The notes below the pieces were generated by a model. The model saw nothing but the letters and a program-made list of their open reading frames with translations. It was not told the origin of the DNA and made no database searches. The position numbers were made by a program, and so were the translations under genes. A stretch of DNA of 29,787 bases. Source: Acidithiobacillus sp. (lineage in GTDB: Bacteria > Pseudomonadota > Gammaproteobacteria > Acidithiobacillales > Acidithiobacillaceae). This document shows, piece after piece, positions 7,993-15,672 of the stretch (its first letter is position 1; every line of letters starts with the position of its first letter). The DNA is taken from positions 1 to 29,787 of the forward strand of contig JAPTWR010000049.1 of the NCBI GenBank assembly GCA_028065135.1, given 5' to 3'.

Positions 7993-8370
7993 GTGCCGAG
8001 TATCAGTGACCGGATGCGCAAGCGCTTTATTCTTATGGCGGGTGATCCCGAATTACGCGCGGCCGTGGTGGCGGCGACGCCCGAAGGCTGGGGAATGACG
8101 GAAGCTACGGATCTGGATGGCCTCGGCGATTGGCAGGAAGTGCTGCTGCATCGTTTCATGCTGCTCAGTCTGGATGATTCCAGGATCGAGGACCCCATTG
8201 AATTGATCGATACCTTGCGGCGGGAATACCAGTTGAATATTGCGATATTCTGTCTGGGTGGAAGTCAGGAGCGGCGGGATGCGGCGCGTTCGGCACGGGC
8301 GGACCGCTTTTTTGACCGGGATACGGGTTTGCAGCGTCTGCCGGAATTTTTTGCCCAGTTTGGCTGGTGA
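7993..8370 (+). CDS. Small receiver-like (CheY-fold) protein, no clear phospho-site
   Basis: The GTG at 7993 is chosen because GGGAGGT (7980-7986) lies 6 bases upstream; it gives a 125-residue protein. A strand KRFILMAGDPELRAAVVAAT, then a helix and a middle strand RFMLLSLDDSRI, then NIAIFCLGG, and a late basic-aromatic segment RADRFFDRDTG resemble the beta-alpha repeat of response-regulator receiver domains. The usual aspartate pocket is not obvious: LLSLDD sits where the phospho-acceptor strand would be, and the conserved lysine at the end of strand five is absent or replaced by Arg. It may be a pseudo-receiver or an unrelated alpha/beta protein. It lies 52 bases after the ligase-like gene and probably shares its transcript. 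Confidence 0.6.
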   Translation: MPSISDRMRKRFILMAGDPELRAAVVAATPEGWGMTEATDLDGLGDWQEVLLHRFMLLSLDDSRIEDPIELIDTLRREYQLNIAIFCLGGSQERRDAARSARADRFFDRDTGLQRLPEFFAQFGW

Positions 8371-8385
8371 TGGGTAGGTAGACGG

Positions 8386-8409
8386 CCCATCGGCCGAAGC
8401 GCCGATGGG
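8386..8409. terminator. Hairpin between convergent genes
   Basis: CCCATCGGC (8386-8394) pairs perfectly with GCCGATGGG (8401-8409) across a 6-base loop, between the stop of the 7993 gene and the stop of the leftward 8429 gene. There is no T run on either strand, so it may be a rho-independent-like pause site or a 3'-end stabilising stem for both convergent transcripts. Confidence 0.5.
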
Positions 8410-8428
8410 GATGGTCTGCTGTGTAGTG

Positions 8429-8752
8429 TCAGCCTACTTTGGCGTGGGCTTCGGTGCCGAGCATCAGGTCGCGGCTTTCACTCTGACCGTCAACGCTGAC
8501 GCTCAGGGTGGCGATACGGATGCCGGCGTCCTTGAAGGTGATTTCGTAGGAGAAAATACCGGGCAGTTCGATGCTGGTTTCCTTCATGGTCTTGCCTTCG
8601 CAGATGACGCTGACCTTTGCCGTCCCCTTGCCTTCGAGCATGGCCTGAATCCGGAAAGGATGACCGGCGACACGGCGATAAACCTGCGGATCGCGGTTGG
8701 CATTGTATTGCAGGTTGTTGAGTTTGACCATTTTGATCAGATTCGTGCTCAT
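8429..8752 (-). CDS. Small beta-rich protein of unknown function
   Basis: The 107-residue protein has no signal peptide and no membrane segment. Its centre alternates strand-like segments (FRIQAML, AKVSVICEG, FSYEITFKDAG, RIATLSVSVDG) in the manner of an immunoglobulin-like beta-sandwich, recalling SoxZ-type proteins in size and profile, but it lacks recognisable SoxZ motifs. I cannot assign a function. The ATG at 8752 is preceded by AAGGGG on the leftward strand, a good ribosome binding site. It faces away from the AAA+/VWA operon at 8879 and has its own leader with an AT-rich TTTTATAG stretch. It ends close to the hairpin at 8386-8409. Single-gene transcription is likely. Confidence 0.75.
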   Translation of the reverse strand: MSTNLIKMVKLNNLQYNANRDPQVYRRVAGHPFRIQAMLEGKGTAKVSVICEGKTMKETSIELPGIFSYEITFKDAGIRIATLSVSVDGQSESRDLMLGTEAHAKVG

Positions 8753-8878
8753 GATAGCCCCTTCTTAATCACGCTATAAAATGAATTGTACATGCATGCA
8801 GTTAAAACTCTTTTATCCTAGACGAAAACCGCCCGGAGTGGTAGCGGGGCGCGACCGAAAAATCCTGCAGGAGTGATG
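8753..8878. promoter_or_regulatory. Divergent control region of the 8429 gene and the AAA+/VWA operon
   Basis: This 126-base gap separates divergent genes and is AT-rich on its left half. It holds CATGCATG (8791-8798), a perfect 8-base palindrome next to TTGTAC (8786-8791), and TTTTAT (8811-8816), which is a poor rightward -10 at 19-base spacing. Leftward, CTATAAAA (8774-8781) reads as TTTTATAG. A shared operator is possible but nothing here is a strong consensus match. Confidence 0.3.
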
Positions 8879-9280
8879 ATGACAGAGCCAAACGGGTTGA
8901 TAAGCGCATTAGACGGGGCGCAGGGGCGCATTGACGCCCTGGCGAGGCAGCAGGCTGCGGGGATGTCCTTGCCGGAGCTGGTGGCGGCGGGGGTGGCGGA
9001 GGCATCCGCCATGTTGCGCATCATGCTGGCTGCGGAGCACAAGCCTTATGCCCATGATGCGGATTTGCTGGAATTGTGGAAGGCGCTGGTGAAGGGCGCC
9101 CCTCACTGGAATACCATCCGCGATAATTGTCGTGAATTGGTTTTTTACCAGAATTGCCTGAAGGCAGGGCGTGCCGACGCGCTGCCCGCACAACCGGAGC
9201 GCATGGTGATCCATACCCTGCGCCATATCTGCCTTTATCTGCGCAGTCATGTCGAGCAAAACAACGGGGACGATATATGA
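8879..9280 (+). CDS. Small helical protein leading the AAA+/VWA operon, unknown function
   Basis: The 133-residue protein is predicted mostly helical: an alanine/leucine-rich N-terminal half ([34 protein letters not shown]) and a second half with [14 protein letters not shown] and [16 protein letters not shown]. It has no membrane segment or known domain that I recognise. The third of three stacked starts (GTG 8873, ATG 8876, ATG 8879) is preferred since CAGGAG at 8868-8873 then has a 5-base spacer. Its stop overlaps the ATG of the AAA+ gene (ATGA at 9277-9280), so the two are translationally coupled. By position it is likely an adaptor or subunit of the AAA+/VWA machine; that is inference only. 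Confidence 0.75.
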   Translation: MTEPNGLISALDGAQGRIDALARQQAAGMSLPELVAAGVAEASAMLRIMLAAEHKPYAHDADLLELWKALVKGAPHWNTIRDNCRELVFYQNCLKAGRADALPAQPERMVIHTLRHICLYLRSHVEQNNGDDI

Positions 9281-10107
9281 GTGAGGCAAAAATGGCAGAG
9301 AGTAACGGCTTGCGCCTGCTCCTCGATGAGCCTTTTTATCAGCCGGTGGCAAATGAGGTTAGGGTGTTCCTGGCGGCGTGGGACCGGCGCCTGCCGGTCA
9401 TGCTCAAGGGGCCGACGGGTTGTGGCAAGACCCGCTTTCTGGAGCACATGGCGTGGCGCCTGAAGCGGCCGCTGGTGACCGTGGCCTGCCATGAGGATCT
9501 GACCAGTTCGGACCTGATCGGCCGCTTTCTGATCGAAGGCAACGAAACGGTCTGGCAGGACGGTCCGCTGACCAGGGCGGTGCGGGAGGGGGCCATCTGC
9601 TACCTGGACGAGATCGTCGAAGCACGTACCGATACGACGGTCGTCATCCATCCGCTGACCGACCATCGCCGTCATCTGCCCATCGAGAAGCTCGGCATCG
9701 AGATCACGGCGCACCGCGATTTCATGCTGGTGATTTCTTATAATCCCGGCTATCAGACGGTGTTGAAGGACCTCAAGCCGTCGACCAAACAGCGATTCGT
9801 CGGCATGAACTTCCATTATCCGCCGGCCGATGTGGAAACCCGTATCGTGATGAAAGAGGCGGGCGTGGATGAGGGCAGGGCGAAGGCACTGGTGGTGGCG
9901 GCGGGCAAGGCACGGAATCTGAAGGAGCAGGGGTTGCAGGAAGTCACCTCGACCCGGGCGCTGATCTATGCGGGGGCATTGATGGTGGCGGGTCTGGACG
10001 CGCTGGAGGCCTGTGTCGTGGCGATCATCCATCCGCAGACGGACGATCCGGAATTGGCCGAGGCGCTGCTGGAGATTTTCCGGACCTTCTTCCCGGAACA
10101 GGGCTAA
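9277..10107 (+). CDS. MoxR-type AAA+ ATPase, CbbQ/NirQ/NorQ family
   Basis: A 276-residue AAA+ protein with Walker A GPTGCGKT (45-52), Walker B ICYLDE ending in Asp111-Glu112, and the stretch [18 protein letters not shown] and VISYNPGYQ that is diagnostic of CbbQ/NorQ. Members form hexamers that, with a VWA partner, remodel or activate a metalloenzyme: Rubisco for CbbQ, nitric-oxide reductase for NorQ. The VWA partner gene follows 9 bases downstream, but no Rubisco, nor or cox gene is present in the window, so the client is unknown. The start at 9277 overlaps the preceding stop. Acidithiobacilli are known to carry two Rubisco-linked cbbQO pairs; this pair could be one of them moved away or a third with another client. 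Confidence 0.88.
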   Translation: MSEAKMAESNGLRLLLDEPFYQPVANEVRVFLAAWDRRLPVMLKGPTGCGKTRFLEHMAWRLKRPLVTVACHEDLTSSDLIGRFLIEGNETVWQDGPLTRAVREGAICYLDEIVEARTDTTVVIHPLTDHRRHLPIEKLGIEITAHRDFMLVISYNPGYQTVLKDLKPSTKQRFVGMNFHYPPADVETRIVMKEAGVDEGRAKALVVAAGKARNLKEQGLQEVTSTRALIYAGALMVAGLDALEACVVAIIHPQTDDPELAEALLEIFRTFFPEQG

Positions 10108-10116
10108 GGAACGGCC

Positions 10117-12612
10117 ATGTCGGCGGCGACGGAGGATATCCTCGATCATCTGGCGGCCATCAGTTTCGTGGCCGGTCGGGATGCGCGGGCGGCCTTGCCC
10201 GCCGTCACATCGCTAGGTGAGACGGCCGCCTTGCGCTATCTGGAGACCGGCCGTGACCTGTTTTTTTATGACCGGGAGGCAGGCAAGGCGTTTTTCCATG
10301 CGACGGCTGATCTGACGCAGGCCTTTGGCGGGCTGGACCCTTGGCTGGATCAGGCCCGCCACTTTCTGAGCCAGCGTGGCACTTTTCGGGCGGCGGTGGG
10401 TTTCTTTGAACAGGCCGGAGTAGTGCGCCGGAGCTGGGGTGCAGATGGCGAGGCGCTCTGGTTCGATTTGGGCGCGACGTGGATCGACCGGCATGTGGAC
10501 AGCGCGGCGTCCTATTTCCGGGTGCCTGCAGCCATTCTCTTTGGCAACGCGGGTACGGAGGGGCTGCGGGCGCTGTTGGCACCCGCCGACACCCTGGCCA
10601 GGGGCCGTCTGGGTTTGGGGACGTATCTGGAGGGCGCCATCCAGGTGCGCGGCATCTGTGGTCTGGATGGCGTGGCGGAGTGGGCGCAGCGTGGCGCGGA
10701 TGTGCTGGCGGCGGGGCGGGTGCGTGGTGAGGCATGGTTCCGACTGGAGAGCGATGAGGCGCGCGGCTTTCTGCTGGAAGTCCTGCCCGGCTTTCATATG
10801 GGGGCCCATAAGCGGCTCTTCGGATGGTTGCTCCAGGCCTGGACCGGGCTGCATCTGCCCCTGGAGGAGGGGAGCTGGAGCCTGGAGGGCGGGCGCAGCT
10901 TTCTCGAGACCGACGGGCGCAGCCTTTTTGTACCGGCAGTGATGCCCGACCGGGAAGAGGCCTTGCTGGCCTTCTACCACACTGGCGCGCATCTGGCCTT
11001 CGACAGTTACGAGCAGGATGCCATCCGCGCCCTCTTTGCGGAAATCGGTATGGCGCATCCACCCCTGGATCCCGACCAGCGCATAACCTGGCGGCCGCTC
11101 TTCGCGCGCTTTGGGGAGGATATGATCCGCTTCCAGCTCATTTTCGACCTCTGCGAAGATTTGCGGGTGGATGCGGCGCTGGAGCGGGAAATGCCCGGTT
11201 ATCTGGCGCGGGTGGTACGGGCGGCGCGTGGCCACCATCTGCCGGAAGGACCCGCCAGATATTACTTTGAGGAGGCGCTGCGACTGCTGGAAGACGCGCG
11301 CGCTGGTCGTTTGTCTGCCGGACTCGCTGCTCTGACCACGCCTCAGGCCAGCATAGTGGATGCCTTTCGTGCGGCATTGACGTGGTATGCGAACACGGAT
11401 CTGCCGCCGCTGACCTTGGCGGAGCGCGCCAGCGCCTATCTGCCCGGCCATTCGCCCAACGCCGCACGGCCGGTGTATCCGCGCCGGAAACACGACAGTG
11501 ATGCGCCGGAAATGGACGGCGGCGGTGGGCTGGGTGCCGCAGGTCACGAAGAAAAACCCCGGGAGTCTCCGCAGCAGGCCGAAGGGAATGACCCGGATAT
11601 GGATATTCCCCCAGAGGATATTCAGGGTACCGGCGGGCGGGTCGGGGTGGGTATTCCCATGCCCGCGAAGGTGACGGGCCATGGCCGGGGAGTCAAAGGG
11701 CCCAGGGGCGGTTGGGCCTATCGCGAATGGGATTACCGTCATCAAAGCTATAAGGAAGACTGGGCGCGGGTCCATGAGCGTAGTCTGCGCGAGTATGACG
11801 AAGCCAAGGCAATGGAAATCACCACCGCATATGATGGTACCCTGCGCCGTCTGAAGCAGGCCTTGCAGGCACAGAAACCGACCCGGATGGCACCGCGCCG
11901 CCGTCAGTACGAGGGCGACGAGCCGGATCTGGAGGCTGCGGTCCAATTTATGGTGGAGCGGCGTGCCGGACGCTCGCCGAAAGCCAGCATCTACCAGCAA
12001 AGACGCCCGCAGCAACGGGATACCGCAGTCCTGCTCCTTGCCGATCTCTCCACCTCCATCATGGCAGAGGCGGGAGATTCCGGAGTGCGGGTGGTGGACC
12101 GTCTGCGCGCAGCCATGCTCCTCTTTGGTGAGGCGCTGGTGGAGGTAGGCGATCCCTTTGCACTCTATGGTTTCGCCAGCAAATATCATGACGAAGTCTT
12201 GCTCTATCCCATCAAGCGCTTTGCGGACAGGTTTGATATGCGGGCACGGGCCCTGCTCGGCGGACTGTCCGGGCGGCTGGCGACACGCATGGGGGCGGCT
12301 ATCCGCCACAGCTCGCGGCTGATGCTGCGGAGTCCTGCACGGCGGCGTCTGCTCCTGATTCTGTCGGATGGGCGTCCCGCCGATTATGATGACGGTGGTG
12401 ACCCCCGCTATTTGCAGGAGGATACGCGCATGGCGGTGAAGGAGGCGCAAGACTTGGGTATTCACGCCTTTTGTATCAGTCTGGACCCGCGTGGTGGCGA
12501 ATATCTGCCGCTGGTCTTCGGGCCGGGGCACTATCTCGTGCTGCCCCATCTCGACAGTCTGCCGGTACGTCTGCCCGAGATTTATCTGCGCCTGCGCGGC
12601 CACAGCGTGTGA
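10117..12612 (+). CDS. VWA-domain partner protein, CbbO/NorD type
   Basis: This 831-residue protein has a long helical N-terminal region of the CbbO type, a low-complexity polar linker around 460-530 (Gly/Pro/acid-rich), and a C-terminal von Willebrand A domain. The MIDAS motif is intact as DLSTS (643-647), and a later LSDGRPADYDDG supplies the further metal-site residues, so Mg-dependent binding of an acidic residue on a client is expected. In CbbQO the VWA protein docks the AAA+ ring onto the client enzyme. AAGGA just before the ATG is the ribosome binding site. The stop overlaps the GTG of the deacetylase gene by 4 bases. It belongs with the preceding AAA+ gene; family assignment is firm, client is not known. 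Confidence 0.87.
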   Translation: MSAATEDILDHLAAISFVAGRDARAALPAVTSLGETAALRYLETGRDLFFYDREAGKAFFHATADLTQAFGGLDPWLDQARHFLSQRGTFRAAVGFFEQAGVVRRSWGADGEALWFDLGATWIDRHVDSAASYFRVPAAILFGNAGTEGLRALLAPADTLARGRLGLGTYLEGAIQVRGICGLDGVAEWAQRGADVLAAGRVRGEAWFRLESDEARGFLLEVLPGFHMGAHKRLFGWLLQAWTGLHLPLEEGSWSLEGGRSFLETDGRSLFVPAVMPDREEALLAFYHTGAHLAFDSYEQDAIRALFAEIGMAHPPLDPDQRITWRPLFARFGEDMIRFQLIFDLCEDLRVDAALEREMPGYLARVVRAARGHHLPEGPARYYFEEALRLLEDARAGRLSAGLAALTTPQASIVDAFRAALTWYANTDLPPLTLAERASAYLPGHSPNAARPVYPRRKHDSDAPEMDGGGGLGAAGHEEKPRESPQQAEGNDPDMDIPPEDIQGTGGRVGVGIPMPAKVTGHGRGVKGPRGGWAYREWDYRHQSYKEDWARVHERSLREYDEAKAMEITTAYDGTLRRLKQALQAQKPTRMAPRRRQYEGDEPDLEAAVQFMVERRAGRSPKASIYQQRRPQQRDTAVLLLADLSTSIMAEAGDSGVRVVDRLRAAMLLFGEALVEVGDPFALYGFASKYHDEVLLYPIKRFADRFDMRARALLGGLSGRLATRMGAAIRHSSRLMLRSPARRRLLLILSDGRPADYDDGGDPRYLQEDTRMAVKEAQDLGIHAFCISLDPRGGEYLPLVFGPGHYLVLPHLDSLPVRLPEIYLRLRGHSV

Positions 12613-13823
12613 CGGGCGAGGCGCAGACGGTTGCCGGCAGCGTGAACGAGCAGGGAATGCTGCGCCCGCAGATCGCCGCGACCCGCCCAGCGGTTTTCGT
12701 CGGAGCGGCGCGTTACCGGCGGGCGAGTTATGGGAGTAACCATCCCCTGGCGATTCCGCGGGTCTCTCTGACTTTGGACCTCATCAACAGTTACGGGGCC
12801 ATGGCGCCGGAAGAATACCGGCAGGGCCGCCCGGCGAGCCATCGGGAACTCTTCGGCTTTCATACGAAAGAGTACATACAGGCCTTTGAGCGGGCGCAGT
12901 TTCGCGGCGGTGTGCAGGACAGCGATCGTCAGCGTTATCAGTTGGGTACGCTGGAGAATCCTTATTTCCCCGGTTTTTTCGATACGCCCTCCCTGGCTAC
13001 CGGTTCCAGCGTGCTCGCGGCGGAAGCCGTGCTGGAAGGCGTAACCGCCTTCAGCCCCGCGGGCGGGATGCACCATGCCGCACCGGGTCAGGCGCGCGGC
13101 TTCTGCTACCTCAACGACCCGGTGCTTGCCATTCAGCGCCTGCGCCGCGCCGGTCTGCGGGTGCTGTATTGGGATATGGACGCCCACCATGGTGATGGGG
13201 TGGAGGCGGCCTTTGTGGAGGATCCGGACACGCTGACGGCGTCGCTGCACATGGATACGGACTACGCCTATCCCTTTCTGGGCGGCAAGCTTACCGACTG
13301 GCCGGGGCTGGCGGTTAATCTGCCTTTGCCCAAAGAAGTGAATGACAGCGAATATACACTGGCTTTTGCCGAGTTATGGCCTCGCGTCTTGCAGCGCTTT
13401 AGCCCGGACGTCGTCGTTCTGCAGGCGGGCACCGATATCCTCGCACCGGATCCTTTGAGTAGGTTTCGGGTGTCCAACGGCTTATTCTGGCAAGTCGTGC
13501 GCCAGATCGTGGCGGAAAGTCCGCGTCTGCTGATCCTGGGCGGGGGTGGTTATCATCCCGTTGCTTTGGCGCGCTGTTGGACCGGTCTCTGGGCGATTCT
13601 CAGCGGTCGCTCGTTAGCCGCGGAATTGCCCGCATCCGGGCAAGCGTTGCTCCAGGCGGTCGAATGGGAACTGGACGATGAGGATGCGCCAGACTATCGT
13701 CAACAGTTCCTGAGTCTGGAAGATGCGGCCCGGCCCGGCCCGGTGCGTGCCGAGCTGCGTGAACGCCTGGACTTTTTGCTGCACCACCATCCCCTCTTTG
13801 CCAACAGGAGTAACGCTGCGTGA
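12609..13823 (+). CDS. Class I-type deacetylase (histone deacetylase/AcuC superfamily)
   Basis: The 404-residue protein holds every catalytic element of the arginase-fold deacetylases: the His pair in GGMHHA (155-156), the zinc ligands Asp191 and His193 in DMDAHHGDG, Asp276 in QAGTDILAPDPLS, and Tyr315 in GGGGYHP. Bacterial members remove acetyl groups from acetyl-CoA synthetase (AcuC), polyamines or other amides; the substrate is not evident here. The GTG at 12609 overlaps the VWA stop (GTGA), although a start at GTG 12642 or ATG 12657 is also possible because the first 30 residues are poorly structured. A zinc hydrolase co-translated with a MoxR/VWA pair could be its client or could deacylate that client. 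No acetyltransferase or acetyl-CoA synthetase is adjacent. Confidence 0.88.
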   Translation: MTGEAQTVAGSVNEQGMLRPQIAATRPAVFVGAARYRRASYGSNHPLAIPRVSLTLDLINSYGAMAPEEYRQGRPASHRELFGFHTKEYIQAFERAQFRGGVQDSDRQRYQLGTLENPYFPGFFDTPSLATGSSVLAAEAVLEGVTAFSPAGGMHHAAPGQARGFCYLNDPVLAIQRLRRAGLRVLYWDMDAHHGDGVEAAFVEDPDTLTASLHMDTDYAYPFLGGKLTDWPGLAVNLPLPKEVNDSEYTLAFAELWPRVLQRFSPDVVVLQAGTDILAPDPLSRFRVSNGLFWQVVRQIVAESPRLLILGGGGYHPVALARCWTGLWAILSGRSLAAELPASGQALLQAVEWELDDEDAPDYRQQFLSLEDAARPGPVRAELRERLDFLLHHHPLFANRSNAA

Positions 13824-14965
13824 ATGCTGCGGAAAATGGACTGATTCCGGGGGCCGCCAACAGTGCGGGTACCAAGGCCTATGTGGCGCGCTTCGCCGGG
13901 ACCCTCGCTGACGAACACTTCAGTGACTTTTTGAACACCCGCATCAAGCTATCCTCCCTGGGTGTCGGTACCTTCCCCGGTGGCGTGGACGATGTGACGG
14001 ATGTCGCGGTGGCGGCCATTGTGGCGCGGGCCTTGCAGGCGGGCATCAACGTCGTCGACACGGGTGCCAACTACCGCCTCGGCCGGGCCGGGCGAGCGGT
14101 AGGTGTAGGTATCGCGAAGGCGATGGCGGCAGGTATTCAGCGTGAGGAGTTTTTCGTGGTTGGCAAGGGGGGCTTTCTGACCTTCCCTGGCGGACGGCCA
14201 GAAGATCCGCTGACATTCTTCCGTGAGGAGGTGGCGGCCAAGGGGCTGGGCAAAGAGGAGGACCTGGTTCAGGGGGTTCACTGCCTGAGCCCCGAATATA
14301 TTGCCTGGCAACTGGATATGTTGCGCGCGCAAACTGGTCTGGGAACCCTGGATGTGTTTCTGGTGGATCAGCCGGAGGTGCATATCCCTTTGATTGGCAA
14401 AGAACAGATGTATCGCAAACTGGTGGATGTGTTCACCATGCTCGAAGCGGCGGTGCAGGCCAACAAGATTCGCTACTACGGCATTTCCACCTTCAATGCC
14501 TGCCGGGTGGAGACGGATAATACCCTGTTCCAGTCCCTGACCAGCCTTATCGGCCTGGCGGAGAAGGCGGCGGGGCAGGGGAATCGCCATCATCTACGAG
14601 TAGTGCAGTTGCCTTTCAACGCGCTGATGCCGGAGGCCTACACCCGTTTCAGTCAGGTCACGGGGCAGGGCAACATCGGCTCCACCATCCAGGCGGCTTT
14701 CCAGCTCAAGCTGACCATCATGGCCAGCCATCCCCTTGGCAAGGGTCTGCTGGCGCGGGAAGAGGTGCCGTCCCTGCAGGAAGCCATGCCGGAATTGGCC
14801 GATGCCGCGCAGCGCGCCATTCAGTTTGTGCGCTCCACGCCCGGCATAGGCGTCACTCTGGTGGGGCTCAGCACCCCGCTGCATCTCCCTGATGTCCTGG
14901 CGGTAGCCAGACAGCTTCCGCTTTCCAAAGAACGTTATCTGGCCATGTTTGAAAAGGAGCAATAG
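13820..14965 (+). CDS. Aldo/keto reductase-like protein with altered catalytic tetrad
   Basis: A 381-residue TIM-barrel aldo/keto reductase by pattern: LGVGTFPGG at the start, DTGANY with Asp80 and Tyr85, and GKGG with Lys116 give three tetrad members. The fourth, normally His in an LxHxP context, is Asp183 in FLVDQPEV. IRYYGIST and a C-terminal LVGLSTP (NADPH-site region) are also typical. The barrel is longer than usual (about 300-330) because of insertions at residues 130-165. The His-to-Asp change may alter or remove carbonyl reduction. It starts with GTG overlapping the deacetylase stop (GTGA) and closes the five-gene operon. It converges on the 14986 gene with only 20 bases between stops. 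Expected to be cytoplasmic and NAD(P)H-binding. Confidence 0.82.
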   Translation: MNAAENGLIPGAANSAGTKAYVARFAGTLADEHFSDFLNTRIKLSSLGVGTFPGGVDDVTDVAVAAIVARALQAGINVVDTGANYRLGRAGRAVGVGIAKAMAAGIQREEFFVVGKGGFLTFPGGRPEDPLTFFREEVAAKGLGKEEDLVQGVHCLSPEYIAWQLDMLRAQTGLGTLDVFLVDQPEVHIPLIGKEQMYRKLVDVFTMLEAAVQANKIRYYGISTFNACRVETDNTLFQSLTSLIGLAEKAAGQGNRHHLRVVQLPFNALMPEAYTRFSQVTGQGNIGSTIQAAFQLKLTIMASHPLGKGLLAREEVPSLQEAMPELADAAQRAIQFVRSTPGIGVTLVGLSTPLHLPDVLAVARQLPLSKERYLAMFEKEQ

Positions 14966-14985
14966 GCCGGGGGAACGGCTTCCGC

Positions 14986-15588
14986 TTACTTTTCGGCGGA
15001 ATCGGGTGGATTTTTCGCCGCTGTGCTTTTGGCGGATTTCGCCATCTCCGCAAGCAGTCGCTCCTGTTCCGCGAAAGAAAGTCGGCGCTGGCCCGGTGCA
15101 AAGCCTTTCCTGCCGGGCGCATTGGCGGCAGGATGGCCGGCGCGCTCGCTCTCCTTAGTTTGGGTATAGTCCTGTAGCTCGCGCTGCCATTGCATAAGGT
15201 GTTCCCCGGCGTCCGCGCGCCCTTGGTAATCGGCGGGAGCGGCCGGCGTTTGTTTGGCAAACCAGCTCGCCTTGCGCAGATCCTTGTTGTAAGCGCTGAT
15301 CCACAGACCAATACGGCGGAGATCCCAAAGCGCAGCGACGCAGAGTGCGACGGCGAAACCGACTGCCTCCCAGGTCAGACCCAAAAAAGCCAGTACGACA
15401 ATCGCCACGCTGACCAGCGGAAAGGCCCATGCCCACGGCTGTTCCAGGTAGAAGCGATGGGCGCCGACCGGGAAACAACACCAGTACAGATAACCCCATA
15501 GAGATTTTTTCTGGAGTTTTTGCAGACGAATTTGTAGACTCTGTACCCCAGCGCCTTGCAGATCGAGCTTTTCCCAAGCCTTGGGCAT
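14986..15588 (-). CDS. TM2-domain-like membrane protein with charged tail
   Basis: The 200-residue protein has an N-terminal helical part, then two hydrophobic segments around residues 29-60 and 60-90. The motif PVGAHRFYLEQPWAWAF matches the TM2-domain pattern (G-H-R-F-Y after the first segment). The C-terminal 100 residues are cytoplasmic in character, charged and Ala/Pro/Lys-rich. Function is not known for most TM2 proteins. The start at 15588 is supported by GGAGGAT on the leftward strand (complement of 15594-15600). It is divergent from the LysR gene, with an 84-base shared region, so the regulator may control it. Confidence 0.78.
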   Translation of the reverse strand: MPKAWEKLDLQGAGVQSLQIRLQKLQKKSLWGYLYWCCFPVGAHRFYLEQPWAWAFPLVSVAIVVLAFLGLTWEAVGFAVALCVAALWDLRRIGLWISAYNKDLRKASWFAKQTPAAPADYQGRADAGEHLMQWQRELQDYTQTKESERAGHPAANAPGRKGFAPGQRRLSFAEQERLLAEMAKSAKSTAAKNPPDSAEK

Positions 15589-15601
15589 GGGGTATCCTCC
15601 G

Positions 15602-15630
15602 TAATACTGTATTGAAGCGCTCAGATATTA
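15602..15630. promoter_or_regulatory. Candidate operator between the TM2 and LysR-type genes
   Basis: TAATACTG (15602-15609) and CAGATATTA (15622-15630) are inverted copies with one extra base, 12 bases apart, in the divergent gap. LysR-type regulators commonly bind such interrupted dyads in front of their own gene. No binding evidence; the symmetry is visible. Confidence 0.4.
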
Positions 15631-15672
15631 CCCCTAAACTGGCGAAAAGTCGCGGGCGACTTGAGGATTTCC

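Noticed and set aside
8405..8779. Rightward frame of 124 codons over the 8429 gene
   Set aside because: The opposite strand has a proper ribosome binding site and beta-rich protein; the rightward frame has none.
10213..12603. 796-codon leftward open frame opposite the VWA gene
   Set aside because: It is the GC-rich antisense shadow of the CbbO-type gene: no recognisable domain, odd His/Gln/Arg-rich composition and no ribosome binding site.
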